Positions 1-10,790 of a stretch of 64,000 bases of DNA are shown here, one piece after another. The stretch lies in contig OZ020615.1 of assembly GCA_963971575.1 (NCBI GenBank), positions 62,071,379 through 62,135,378 on the forward strand. The letters run 5' to 3'. The position numbers and the translations under genes were made by a program. The notes under the pieces were generated by a model, which ran no database searches, was not told the origin of the DNA, and saw only the letters and a program-made list of their open reading frames with translations. Numbering within the stretch: the stretch's first letter is position 1; every line of letters starts with the position of its first letter. Source of the stretch: Liopterus haemorrhoidalis. Lineage: Eukaryota; Arthropoda; Insecta; Coleoptera; Dytiscidae.

Positions 1-59
1 AAATGCATAAGAAGATAGTGCTTTAGAATGACATTCCAACTCCTGTGTTTTTTTTTTTT

Positions 60-215
60 AATTTTATTTTATTTTATTTTAATGGCCTTTGCTGCTGCGG
101 CAATTAGCCAGGACAATTCTTTATTTTTGAACAATTCTATGCCTGAACGGGATTTGAACCCGAGACCTTAGCAACGCACAGCACATGTGTTACCACTACG
201 CTACGCCGATCGGCA
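60..215 (-). mobile_element. tRNA-derived SINE, copy 1
   Basis: Read on the minus strand, this begins with a tRNA-like head. The A box contains TAGCGTAGTGGTAACACATG and the B box is GGGTTCAAATCCCG. A short body follows, with the tail motif CTGGCTAATTGCCGCAGCAG, then an A-rich tail with TAAAA repeats at the low-coordinate end. Two other copies with the same head and tail lie at 30808-30960 and 47205-47358. This is a Pol III-type SINE, not a functional tRNA gene: there is no complete cloverleaf. Confidence 0.85.
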
Positions 216-501
216 AAAACTCTTGTGTTAGAATATTAACTTTCTGTAGTCAAAATTGGTTTTATAATTGGTAAATTCTATAGTGGTCGTAGAGAAATAA
301 AATATTTCTTATCTCATCAGCTAGATCTAGTTGCATTATTTATGTCCGCGATCTGTAAAACCCTTCCGCACTAATCTATTTACGGACACGACCAACTCTA
401 CATTTAAACGAATTGCATCGCTTAATTTTGATGACCTAGATTGAATCATACCCTTTTTTTATCCGCCGTCGCCCAAATATATTCTCCTCAAATATACCAC
501 A

Positions 502-1731
502 CAGTGTTGTAATGTATCTAGGTATTTGTATCTAGATACAGTAACTAGATACTGTGCAAGTATCTAGTTACTGTATCTAGGTACATTTTAAAATATGTAT
601 CTGTATCTGTATCTAGATATTTAAATCAGTATCTAAGTATCTGTATTTCAGGTACTTTTTTCAGATACTTTCCTAATTTGTCTTTTTCAAGGTCTTTTTA
701 CAAAATATGTCCTTACGATTTTTCAAATTGGAAATACATTTAGTATCATTCAGATATTTGAATTTTAAGTTTAAATTAACCAATCAGCGACCAGTAAACT
801 CTTTCTTGCTTGGTGGTAGTAAAAACATGCTTCCGCCATTTTCAGAGCTGGAAATACAATTACATTTTATTAAAATTTTATAGATAAAAATAAATTAAAT
901 AAATAAATTATAAGTTTGACAATTATGATAAAATACAAGTTCTATATGTAATTAATTAAATTTTGGAAAACATTCTTTTATTTTTTATTTAAAAAAAAGG
1001 AAAAAAATAAAAGGATATTTTCCAAAATTTAATTAATTATATATAGAACTTGTATTTTATCATAATTCTCAAACTTATAATTTATTTATTTTTATCTATA
1101 AAATTTTAATAAAGTGTAATTGTATTTCCAGCTCTGAATAAATATAAAAAAATAATAAATACAAAAAATTAAATAATTTTATTAACAACGGTAAAGTAAA
1201 ACAACCATTAAGTAATTATCTAATCTAAGAATAAGAATTAATTTTATAAATGTGAATTAAATAAAGAAATATAATAAATAAAATTGTTGTTTTATTTTTG
1301 TCATCCTAAATACTCATTTAATAATCAGTAATTTATTAGCGAACAAAAAATGTTCGAGATATCCGCTGAAATTGGATTAAAAAAGTGATTTTTTTAAAGA
1401 TTACGTAGGTATATAGTTAGTTAATATTTCTGACACACAGCTTCAAAGGCTATTTGTGTATATTTTAAGAGTAATAATAGTGCATAACTTATTTTTTATT
1501 GTGAACAAATATATTCCTTGCTCTAGTTATTTAATTTTTTTGTGGTGTTTTCATTTTTCCGAAAGTATCTTAAAAGTATCTTGAAGTATCTAGATACATT
1601 TTAAAAAAAAAATGTATCTGTATCTAGATACTTTTTAAAATTTGTATCTGTATCTGCATCTAGATTCATTTTTCCTCAAGTATCTGTATCTGTATCTAGA
1701 TATATTTTCAAATGTATCTATTACAACACTG
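502..1731. mobile_element. Non-autonomous hAT-like element with 8-bp target duplication
   Basis: The ends read CAGTGTTGTAATGTATCTA and its inverse (ending ACAACACTG), typical of hAT termini. The 8-bp flanks are ATACCACA (494-501) and ATACCAGA (1732-1739), 7 of 8 identical. Both ends are built of repeated TATCTGTATCTAGATA-type units, and the centre is a large AT-rich inverted repeat. No transposase is visible. It sits about 110 bp upstream of exon 1. Confidence 0.8.
843..1136. repeat. Large internal inverted repeat of the hAT element
   Basis: The arm at about 843-971 is the inverse complement of the arm at about 1018-1136 with few mismatches. The loop between them is AT-rich and itself partly symmetrical. 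Transcribed from either strand it would fold into a hairpin of more than 110 bp. Confidence 0.85.
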
Positions 1732-1843
1732 ATACCAGACTATTCTGTTCTATTTCATTCTCATTATATTTTCTACTCACTGTAATCGCTTTTTTGTCTT
1801 GTAATAGTATTGGTTTAATAAAATGTTGTAAATTTTGTTCCAG

Positions 1844-1976
1844 GATGGAGCGATTGGACAGACTGGTCCGCTTGTAGCGTGTCCTGTAGCGGCGGTATCC
1901 AACAACGCACGAGGCGATGCACGTTGCCTATATGTCCAGGCTACAACGTAGAACAACGCCACTGCAATTTGTTCGG
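1844..1976 (+). CDS. Exon 1: thrombospondin type-1 repeat
   Basis: The exon lies between an acceptor (TTTTGTTCCAG) and a donor (CGG|GTAGGT). It starts after one borrowed base (phase 1) and ends with two bases over (phase 2). The peptide begins GWSDWTDWSACSVSCSGG and contains five cysteines. The WxxWxxW array and the CSxSC pattern with basic residues near RTRRC are diagnostic of a TSP1 repeat, an extracellular module usually C-mannosylated on the tryptophans and bound to glycosaminoglycans or matrix proteins. The sixth cysteine is supplied by the first residues of exon 2. The phases join exactly to exon 2. The gene must have upstream exons, since there is no start codon here. It is read as the N-terminal part of a secreted matrix protein. 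Confidence 0.92.
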
Positions 1977-2423
1977 GTAGGTTTTTCCTCCAAATCTCAT
2001 TTAATACTTTAAACGCATTAAACAAAACTAATATGTACACTAAGCCACAAAAATACAGTTTTTTAGTCATTTATTTTTTGTTTCTCGTTAAGTTTCAGAG
2101 AACAAATAAAATTATATTCCAATTTAACCGAAAATAAAAATTTAATGAAGATATGTGGAATATGAGTGTTAAGGAGTGTTTCGAAGTTAAAATGAAATTC
2201 TCTGTAATGTTCTCAGTAAAGTGGACAGTCGTCCGGAAAATTGTTAGGATTCTTGTAAACTTTCTTAATGTGTTTACTTTAATATATTTGAGTTATTTCA
2301 CAAGTTTAGAAAGAAAAGACAGTTTAACGTAATTTTAGAGTTTGGACATTTTCAAAAGTTATAGAAATTGAACAAGAAAAAATCCTATCTTTGAAATTAT
2401 TTTTCACTGGTTTAGTATTAATG

Positions 2424-2542
2424 CAGACACCATTATTTTGGAAGGTTGCCATTGCTGGTAGTACTAGGCTTAAATAATTCAATATATATTGAATCTTAGT
2501 ATCAACTGATATAATACTTCACAAAATATAAAATTCGGACGT
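2424..2542 (+). repeat. Dispersed repeat F, copy 1
   Basis: This shares several blocks with 12474-12603: ACACCATTATTTTGGA, TAGTACTAGGCT, TAATACTTCA and ATTCGGACGT occur in the same order at similar spacing. No coding potential or terminal repeat was recognised. It is probably a piece of an unclassified non-autonomous element. Confidence 0.6.
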
Positions 2543-2547
2543 TAATA

Positions 2548-2852
2548 TTGGGTTGTTACAAAAGTCCGTTCGGTTGTTTGTTTTTTTTTTACCTTTTATT
2601 CAATAAAATATACACTTTTAAAAAACTTTTATTATCAAATGTACTGTCCATTATTTTCTATCATTTTGGACAAACGCTCAGGCAATTTCATAATGCCATC
2701 TCTCCAGAAGGTTCCGTCTTTGCTCTCGAAAAAAAGGTGAATTTTGATATTGTCCAAAGATGCGAATTTTTTTCCGTTAAGGGAATTTTGTAGAGAGCTG
2801 AACAAATGGTAGTCCGGAGCATATGGTCCAGACATCGACGATATCAAAATTC
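2548..2852 (-). mobile_element. Mariner 3' end with transposase C-terminus (relic)
   Basis: The left end (TTGGGTTGTTACAAAAGTCC after TA) resembles irritans-type mariner termini. The minus strand encodes the transposase tail, with YAPDYHLFSSLQNSLNGK (the third catalytic Asp region of a DD34D enzyme) and then FWRDGIMKLPERLSKMIE. It is cut off immediately before that motif and abuts an N-terminal transposase piece in the opposite orientation. Confidence 0.8.
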
Positions 2853-3345
2853 ACAGTAAAAATTCATTAAAAATGGAATTAAATCGTGTACATTTTTGAG
2901 CGATTATTTTTTACAACTTTCGACGTGGATTAACCCAACAACAGTGCATCGATGAACTTAATTCGATTTTTGGCGATGAAACACCATCAAGGACTACTGT
3001 TTATCGAAGGTTTGCCGACTTCAATCATGACCGTAGTTCGCTTAAGGACGAATTTCGTGAAGGTCGTCCAAAATCGGTTGTTTTTTCTGAAAACATTGAT
3101 GCTGTGCCTGAACTGATACTGCAAGATCGTCATGTGACTTACCGTGAGATTAAGGTATCCTTGGGCATTAGTGGGACCAGCATACATTCACTATTGCATG
3201 AACATTTGGCTGTAAAAAGATTTGTTCGCGTTGTATTTCACATAACTGGATCCCACATAACACAAAGTGCTTCAATCGGAGTGAAAAAAGTGCTTCGAAA
3301 ATTTGTTCAAACGCATGCAAAAGTGTATTGATTTTCATGGAGAAT
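2853..3345 (+). pseudogene. Mariner transposase N-terminal half (relic)
   Basis: From about 2874 the frame reads MELNRVHF, a stop, then RRGLTQQQCIDELNSIFG, SRTTVYRRFADF, DEFREGRPKSVV and DRHVTYREIKVSLGIS, followed by LLHEHLAVK. This is the helix-turn-helix DNA-binding region of an irritans/SETMAR-type mariner transposase. An early in-frame stop, a degenerate stretch after the HLAVK motif and the absence of any DDE region make it non-functional. Confidence 0.85.
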
Positions 3346-3394
3346 ATTTTGAAAAACAATAAAGCCACTTTTATTAAAATCGAAATATAAAAAT

Positions 3395-4010
3395 ACTCAA
3401 AGAAATTCTTAGCCGAAAACAAGTTTTATTTTTCAACAAAGTCGCCACCAACATTAATACACTTATCCCATCGCTTTATCATGTTCCAATGCCTGCTGTA
3501 TAAAAGTCTTTGCGCTGCAGTCTCAGTCACATGCGTACCTCTCGTTCAACATCGTTATCACCTGCGAAACGTTTGACGCCAAGATGCTTCTTTGTAGACC
3601 AAACCATGACAACATCCTATTGCAGTTTTCTATGCTGTCTATTGTAATTTGTTAGCTCGAACCATCTCGTCCACCCGTTGAATTGTTTCATCATTCACCA
3701 TCTGAACGGGGCGACCAGTTCGGTGTTCGTCAACAACCTTTTAGCGCCCTTGAGAGAATTTGTACACTGTTTTACGCGAGAAACTCTTCACTCTAAACAG
3801 GATACATTTCCTTATGGATATCCTTTGCAGGAAGTCCTTTTGCGCACAAGAAACGCACAACAGCACGTTACTCTTCCGCAGTATACTCTTCGAGCATGAT
3901 TGCCATTTTTACTCTGCCTGCGCACGCACACGGCAACTGTCACTTAAGTGTTATCAAGCTGGATTGTGCTGCCACCTAATGACACTTTCGGAAATAACAC
4001 TGCTATTTTC
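3395..4010 (-). mobile_element. Internally deleted mariner-like relic
   Basis: The minus strand starts near 3907 with M-LEEYTAEE, then stop-interrupted sequence with RFLCAKGLPAKDIHKEM. It ends near 3420 with a frame containing FIQQALEHDKAMG and a degenerate CWWRLC. These match the N-terminal and the C-terminal tail of a mariner-like transposase. The catalytic centre is missing. Confidence 0.6.
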
Positions 4011-4145
4011 AGCTTTCCAACATCAGTTTGTTACCTAATTACTGATTTTATTTGTATTATGACTGATCTATCACATTAATTTGGTTTGTCAACTTTACAT
4101 CTTTTTGTCACCCAGTATTATATATATTTTTTCTTCTTGTTTTAG

Positions 4146-4356
4146 ATGTTATAACACGGTGGATCCCTTATCGTTGGATGAGAGACGTTACTTCCATCCC
4201 ACAAGAGGCAAATGGCAACGCGTCCCAGAGCGACCAACAGCTTGGCGTTTGAAACCAAACTCCTACATCTGGGTGCCCTCTTCACAGCTTTTTCCTCAAA
4301 CACAACGTTTCCCTAAGGAATTCACCCTCTTTGTGACACTTCGACTTGCAAACGAC
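4146..4356 (+). CDS. Exon 2: TSP1 end and start of TSPN domain
   Basis: The acceptor (CTTCTTGTTTTAG) and the donor (AACGAC|GTAAGT, a consensus match) delimit 211 bases that complete the split Gly codon of exon 1 and end in phase 0. The first residues, GCYNTVDPLSLDERR, complete the TSP1 repeat. A basic, proline-rich stretch with W and R residues follows, and the last third (FPKEFTLFVTLRLAND) is the first strands of a thrombospondin N-terminal-like (TSPN) laminin-G fold. In collagens and thrombospondins this F-P-x-E-F-T/S-L stretch is one of the best conserved parts of TSPN. It joins in frame to exon 3. Confidence 0.92.
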
Positions 4357-4865
4357 GTAAGTGAAAAAGCAAATAATTAATGACCATATAAAAATTTAAG
4401 TAAACATTTTTTGAATGTTTAATTTATCTTAGGGTGCGTACTCGTTGCTTCTCTTGCCAGTTGTTTAGCGCTTATAATATACGTGTTATAAACGCATGTT
4501 TCGGTACTTGTTGCTGCTGGTTATAGCACCCCTAGAATAATATATTGTGCAACTAGCGCGGAATGCCATATATTCTGCACGAGAATGGAGTTTGCAAACA
4601 AGCCGCAGGCGAGTGAAGCAAATCGTTCGAGTGCTGAATATGTATTATGCGCTTGTTGCTCACTATGCTTTTCCTCCGATTACTATTTTTCAATAAATAA
4701 ATAATCAAGAAAATACAATATTAATAATTAATGCGCGGGAATGAAAATTCTCGGAAACTGCACATGCGCATTGCAGTTAATGTATTCTTTCCCGCACAAC
4801 GCACATGCGCATTGGGTTGTATTTATCATTCCCGCATCGCCTGCGCGCGCATGACGGTAACATAA
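4357..4865 (+). other. Intron 2, unassigned part
   Basis: No exon or identifiable element. Around 4540-4850 there is a locally GC-richer patch with repeated CGCACATGCGCATTG-like words, possibly an old repeat. Confidence 0.5.
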
Positions 4866-5318
4866 AGGAGCCTTATCACACTAGAACGCTATCCAAGTCT
4901 TATTTTTGTAAGTTTTTTCTCAGGAACCAAGTCTTCAGGTCTTGACATATTACACGATATTTGAATATTAGTTAAGACTTGGAAATTGTTTGTTTACCCA
5001 TGCGCACATCGTGAAATTATGACAGTTGACAGTTATATTTTGACACAAACAAAAGACAAAGACGCGTCAGCTGTAAGACCTGGGTAAAAAGACCGAGAAA
5101 TTGTATCCTGTTTCATTTGCCTGGTCTTCAAAACCTAGGTTTTTTCTTCATACTATCACACGCACAAGACTTCGATTCGAATGCAAAGACTTTAATTTTC
5201 CAAGTTTAGACTTGAATAATAACTCTAGTGTGATAAGGCCTTTTCATTTGCCTGGTCTTCAAACTTTAATTTTCCAAGTTTAGACTTGAATAATAACTCT
5301 AGTGTGAAAAGGCTTTAA
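4866..5318. mobile_element. MITE with CCTTATCACACTAGA ends and a duplicated right end
   Basis: The left end reads GCCTTATCACACTAGA and the right end, inverted, GCCTTTTCACACTAGAG. The right terminal block at about 5188-5241 is repeated directly at 5266-5318, separated by a repeated TTTTCATTTGCCTGGTCTTC. No coding sequence is seen. Confidence 0.7.
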
Positions 5319-5989
5319 CAATATCGAAATGAGACAGTTCCATAGTAGTTGTAGAAGAAAATATTTCCCGACGCCGGATTATTGAAATATCTTGTTCTCT
5401 TTTTAAATCCTGTCTTGCCGATTCCTGCTTTAGACTAAATGAATCTAGTAAATGAATCTAATAAAGGTCAGTTAAATTTTTTTCATTACATTATAAAATA
5501 CATTAACTAGAGCACTGTATTAAAAATATCTTTTTGCTTCGCTTAAGCTGATGAAAATATAGTAATTAAGTCGTCCAGTAAACAAATTTAAATAACTGAA
5601 TTTTACAACAGAATATTCATTTAAATATGAATGTATATACCACGGAATATATAAAAATAACATCATGAAAATAATAAAGCATCAACTTTAAAACAAAATG
5701 TCGAGAAGTTATAAAAGCAAAACAAAATACATATTAATTTATTCAGAGTATAAAAATTATTAAAACGGGTGTAGTAAAAATAATAAAAACATATAATTCA
5801 AAAATAAACTTCATAATTTCAATGGCAAACTTGGTGAAATAATGACTAAAATAATTTATGTTCTTATTATAAACAATTTTTATCGTTTTGTTATGTTTTT
5901 GCTGGGTGATATACCAAAGGTTTAGCTTTAGGATGTCGTCCCGTAACTATTCATCTAAATGCATTTTTTTTTTCCATAAATGATTTTGC
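5319..5989 (+). other. AT-rich intron sequence
   Basis: I see no exon, RNA gene or recognisable element in this stretch. Confidence 0.5.
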
Positions 5990-8600
5990 TTGTCTATAAT
6001 AAGAGAAAAAATATGTATATTTTAGTTTTACTCCCCCCAACTTTTCAAATATTTATCTAATTGAAAAAAAAACATAAAACAAAAAAAATGTGTCTTCTTA
6101 TTATAAAAAATTTCGTTGTATACATTTTCCTGTTAAGCCAATAATAAGAGAAATATTTTAAGTTTTTAATAAACAGTTTTAACCCCGAAACAGCCCCTAG
6201 AATAAAAATTTTGAGATGCCTATAGCCTATATTCAGCTTTTATTCTATCGTCATGTCAAATTACGTGAAAATGTGTTTAGCTTTTTCTGCGTGAATCTCG
6301 GATAGACAAAAAGACAAAAATTGTTTTTTTGCGGATATTGTCTTATAATCGCCTGAAACATGTAGAATAATAGTGTAATATGAGGCCGAAAAAAAATAGT
6401 CTTCAGTTTTATTAATATAATTGATAATTAAGAAGTAAGTATAAGTTTATTAAGATAGCGGCTTGCTCTTTCATCGGCTCTGAGCCTTTTTGTGGGCTGT
6501 ATTTTTTTTACTTTTCTTGCCCCAAATGTCAAAATTTTAGACCGTAACTCAAAAGTGACCGTATATTTGTGATCTAAGGCTAAAAATTTATACGTATACC
6601 AATTTTCCAACAAAACTAAAAAAAAAAAACTAAAATTTCGAAATTTTGATCAAGAATTTTTTGACTTCGATTTTAGCCAAAATATACTTTTAAGCTAATT
6701 TTAGGGTGAGGATTATGAAAAAAATATTTTAAAAAATCATGCTTTCCTAGTTTTTGAATTAGAGCCAATTTGGATCAGTTTTTTGCCTATAATTCCAAAA
6801 CTTTTGCCCAAACTTCAAAATGGACCAAATATTCTTGATCTATGACCAAAAATACATCTTTGTACCAATTTTGAATAAAATTGAAGACAAAAAATTTTTT
6901 CTTAAAAATCACGATTTCTTTAACCTCTTCTTGCACGAATATTTTTTTCAAAATTAAAAAATATTAAAAAAATCTAAACACACTAGTTTTTATTAAAGAA
7001 AATATAAAAAATACAAAAAAATTAAATTTAACTTATTTTTGACCAATATTTGATGTATAAACCAAACGTACACATATATGTCCATAGAGCGAATATCAAT
7101 ACGAATATCTTCTATGCATGGAAATTTTCCATGCATTCTGGGCCCAAAGGCTCTTTGCACTTCTTACATGCATATCTTGTACGTTTTGAACAATTTTTTT
7201 CATGGCACCGTGGTGGATTTTTATATACTTTTTTCTCTGGATAGTGTCCAATTCCTGCAGGCGCCACTTACTAGTGTTTCTCCTTTCCCCTATGCATTGA
7301 AACACCCCTGCAGCACCCTCAAGCATAAGATATATGAACTAATATGCAAAATGGCATCATATGTGGCCATCGAGCAATAAATATATTAGTTAATTTTTAA
7401 TTAGATCTTGGTTTTTAAAATGTACACATATGTGCCAAAATGCAAGAAGAGGTTAAGGTCTACCCCTTACGATTTTTTTGATTTTTGGCCATTTTCAAGG
7501 GTTTTGGATTACTACCCATAAAAAAATAAATAGCTGGTTTATTAAAGCCCTAATTTTTTCTAGACTAACCAATGTAGCAGAATTTTAAAAATTCAAACCC
7601 CAGATTTTTATCCCTAACCATTTTTTAGTTAGGATTTATTCAAAATTTTTAAAAATTAAAAAAAATATTAAAAATTTTCAAAAAATTTTTTTCTTTCAAA
7701 ATCTGATTACAAGTCAATTAGGACCTCAAGATTTCAAAAATTTCAACCGCAGGTCTTTATCTCATTTCGTTTTTAAGCTACGTCCATACGAAGATAAAAA
7801 TTTCTATAAATTACACCATATTAGAATTTGCTTTTGTAAAATACGCTAAACGAATAAGGCCTCAAATTTTTTTTAGACTAAATAAACTAAGAGGAATATA
7901 AAAATTCTAACCTCAGGCTGCTTTCTGTAACCATTTTTGAGTTGTTTTTTTTTTTTAATTCACAATTTTCCCAAATAATGTAAATTATGTCATTGTAAAA
8001 AATTTTCATAATCTCAAAACCAGTTAAACGATTAAAGGCCCAATTTTTTTCTAAACTAATGAAACTACGGAGAATACAAAAATTCAAACCGGAGGTCGTT
8101 ATCTCTAACCGTTTTTGAGTTGTGCTATTTTTTAATTCACAATTTTCACAAATAATATGAATTATGTCATTAAAAAAAAATTATCAGAATCTCAAAACGT
8201 GTTAAACGATTAAAGCCCTAAATTTTTCCTAGACTAAATAAATTACGGAGCATCCAAAAATTTTAACCGGAGGTCATTATCTCTAACCGTTTTTGAGTTG
8301 TGCTTTTTTTATTTCACAATTTTCACAAATAAGATAAATTAAGCCATTAAAGAAAATTGTGGTAATCTCAAAATGCGTAAATCGATTAAAGCCCTAAATT
8401 TTTTCTAGATTAAATAAACTACGTAGAATCCAAAAAATTTAACCGCAGATCGCTATCTCTAACCGTTTTTGAGACAGAAAGACATACAGATAGCCAAAAA
8501 AAAAAGCTTTTATTTATAATCCGAAACGTGTAAAAACCAAATATGAGACCGAATAAAATATAGCCTCCAATAAAAGGTATAGCCTCCAATTTTATTAATT
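5990..8600 (-). mobile_element. Family D repeat (Helentron-like), locus 1
   Basis: Large blocks match the inverse complement of 60010-61870: the CATCGGCTCTGAGCC block near 6470, the CTCAAAAGTGACC block near 6547 and the terminal TATTAATAAAATTGAAGAC-type block near 6400. The unit contains short AGACAGAAAGACATACAGA-type tracts, and at 7855-8480 about four tandem units with a period near 176 bp, each containing GCCCTAAATTTTTTCTAGA and TCTCTAACCGTTTTTGAG. A piggyBac relic is inserted at 6924-7452. No long ORF belongs to the element. Confidence 0.7.
6924..7452 (-). mobile_element. piggyBac element relic with TTAA duplication
   Basis: The ends CCTCTTCTTGCA and TGCAAGAAGAGG are perfect 12-bp inverted repeats flanked by TTAA on both sides (6920-6923, 7453-7456), the piggyBac target. 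It is cleanly inserted in family D: the family D copy at 60.8-60.9 kb lacks it. On the minus strand a stop-interrupted frame reads RCHEKNCSKRTRYACKKCK then GPECMENFHA. This matches the C-terminal cysteine-rich zinc-binding domain of piggyBac transposases. The rest of the transposase is deleted. Confidence 0.88.
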
Positions 8601-8640
8601 TAGAATACCCATGTAAACAATTATGAAACCTGGGCGCCAA

Positions 8641-9180
8641 TAGCCCTATTAGCTAAGGCAACAATCATTAATTTAAATAAATTTAAAAATAAGATAGTGT
8701 GAAGATATATATCGCCTAAAAGAAATAAACAGATAATTGGAAAGTGTTGTTTGAATTATTGGAGTGTATGTTTGTTCTTATAATTGTTTTTGTCATCCCC
8801 TTTTGTGAATAATTTCGGTTTGTATCCAACATATACGCTTCAATTAATACTTCAATTAGTTAAAATTATCCCAATTAGTGCGCGAAGTGCCTTAATGGCA
8901 GAAATAATTGTGTAACATTCATATAGTGTGTTTAAAATGTCTTTGTTAGAAGGTGGCTGTTTGCGCAGTCTATTTACAGTGCCTTAGTTTGTTTAACAAG
9001 AATGTTGTGAAGGCGACTTGGAGGCCTTGTCAACCCCAATTGGAGCACATTTGCAGGGAGCAACCCCTGCAACCTAGCGAAAACAGTGACTACCAAAAGT
9101 TAACGCAAAGTCAACAATTGAACTTCCATGTCAATTTATAGGACATGCACTTTATGATACTACAAGAATGTATAATATAA
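8641..9180 (+). other. Intron sequence, unassigned
   Basis: No convincing exon. A short GC-richer open frame at 8953-9141 has no recognisable domain and no good flanking splice sites. Confidence 0.4.
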
Positions 9181-9189
9181 AGAGGTTTA

Positions 9190-9412
9190 ACTCAAAATAT
9201 CTTCTTCTTCAAGTGCCATCTCCGCTTCGAAGGTTGGCCTCTAACATATAGCCTGTTTTTTTGGTCTAAGCGGAACTAGATTTTAATTCTTGTAACTTTT
9301 ACTGGCGTAACTTATCTTTAACAAATCTTTTACATGAATTATAAACAGTAATGGACCCAAAATTGTACCTTGTGATACCCCGCAGGTAACAGTATAGCAT
9401 ATTTCTTTGGTT
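9190..9412 (-). mobile_element. Non-LTR retrotransposon reverse transcriptase fragment
   Basis: The minus strand from about 9405 reads EICYTVTCGVSQGTILGPLL then FIIHVKDLLK. This is the G-V-P-Q-G-S-x-L-G-P block and following helix of a LINE reverse transcriptase. The CTTCTTCTTCAAGTGCCATC word at about 9200 is a common insect retroelement motif. The piece is short and isolated. Confidence 0.75.
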
Positions 9413-9616
9413 TAAGCTGAACTTTTAATATGAATACTAAAAAAATATAACATTTTTTACTTAGATTTTGAAATCTAGAAATTTTAACTTTTATCTATTG
9501 ATTTCAGATTTTATTTCAGCTTTGACAATCATAAAATCATACTTATATTGAACATTTTTCGGTTAGGATAAATTTAAATAATTACATTTTAATTTTTTGT
9601 GCCATTCTTCTACATA

Positions 9617-9880
9617 CGAGGTGTGTAAATTAAGTAACCGGACTGGCAACATAGCGTTTGATCTGGCAACATTTGGGATGCGGTACTTGGAGGGGCGGCA
9701 GGTGAATATATGATACGCTTTCAGTACGAGTTTGAATTCGCTAGAGTAATTTTGTTGTCCATAGCGATTTTTTTCGTGAAACAATATTTTTTTTAGTGCG
9801 TTCTAAAAATAAGTGACATTCATTTCGAGCAACGGTGTGCTATCAGGTTTTGCTTTAGACTTGAGTTCTGTTTAAATTCT
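9617..9880 (+). mobile_element. Mariner 5' end fragment
   Basis: The left end after TA reads CGAGGTGTGTAAATTAAGTA, a typical mariner terminus. At about 9813 the sequence encodes SDIHFEQRCAIRFCF, the usual N-terminus of a mariner transposase family, with a GTG in place of ATG. The frame then decays and no right end was found. Confidence 0.7.
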
Positions 9881-10261
9881 TTTTTGTAAGTGCGCAAGCG
9901 CTAGGTGATTCCGTTCCGATTCTGAACTCTGTTGAAACAAACCTATAGGCGTATAGTAGACTATTAAATGTTAATATCGAGAAGAAAAATAATTCAAAAT
10001 ATATAGAAATGACTTAACACTTTACTATCTCTGCTACCACCATCCTAGCAAAATATATTTATTAATATATTATTTAATAGTGACAGAAATAACAATGTTC
10101 AATTCAAGACATCAAAATAACCACAATACTCGTATTATACGTTCCGCCCTAAAATAATATGCTACTGAGGATAACAAATCAAGAATTACAATGTTTTATT
10201 GCCCTCTGCAAACATAGATAAGGGCGCTGGAATCTCAATTGTTCAACTGGTCATATAGCCT

Positions 10262-10525
10262 ATTCGCGACTCAAACTAACGTTGGCGGCGCTGCATACGA
10301 CAGTTAATGGCCGACGAGAAGCGTATGTCAGAAGTTTTTTCTTAATATTTATCTGTTCAAACAATATTTCGGCAAAAAGCACTGTATCTAAGTCACTATT
10401 TTTAAAAATACGTCTTAATTCACATAAAATGCAGCACAATACACTACAAATATTATACAAATATACGCTTCTGTTTAATTCACCAAGCCGCCACCAGATA
10501 TCTCACTGTTATTTGGAGTCGCGAA
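10262..10525. mobile_element. MITE with TTCGCGACTC ends and TA duplication
   Basis: TTCGCGACTC at the left and GAGTCGCGAA at the right form perfect 10-bp inverted ends flanked by TA. This fits a small Tc1/mariner-type MITE of about 264 bp. Overlapping open frames are fortuitous. Confidence 0.65.
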
Positions 10526-10639
10526 TAACACGTATTGAAGAAAAAGCGCTTGTTACTAAAACGATTAATACAATAATATTGTGCGTAATATTTCCAGAAA
10601 AATAATATTTATATGTATTTAAAAAATCCGTTTTCGTGC

Positions 10640-10790
10640 CCCAATTCTTGTTCATGTAACGCCCCCCCCCTGAAGAAAGACATCTGTATTCATTATACTA
10701 ACTTCACACCCGGCTCATATAGTTCCTCCCCCTCCCTGGCTCATGTATTTTCCCCCCCGGAGAAAAATGTCTAGATCCAACACTGCTACC
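10640..10790. repeat. C-rich low-complexity block
   Basis: Two runs of C (about 10663 and 10752) separated by repeated CCTGGCTCAT/CCGGCTCAT words resemble the degenerate ends of hAT MITEs elsewhere in the window. No clear terminal repeats. Confidence 0.4.

Larger units (their letters stand above)
1977..4145 (+). other. Intron 1 with mariner relics
   Basis: Apart from the mariner pieces and a dispersed repeat listed separately, the sequence is AT-rich and shows no further coding signal. Confidence 0.7.

Noticed and set aside
130..214. Functional tRNA gene on the minus strand
   Set aside because: A and B boxes are good but there is no acceptor stem pairing; a SINE body and tail follow and two more copies exist.
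7096..7326. Minus-strand open frame of 76 codons as a gene
   Set aside because: The real coding trace here is the piggyBac cysteine-rich tail in another, stop-interrupted frame.
10282..10605. Open frame of 107 codons
   Set aside because: Spans a TA-flanked MITE and its flank; no domain.
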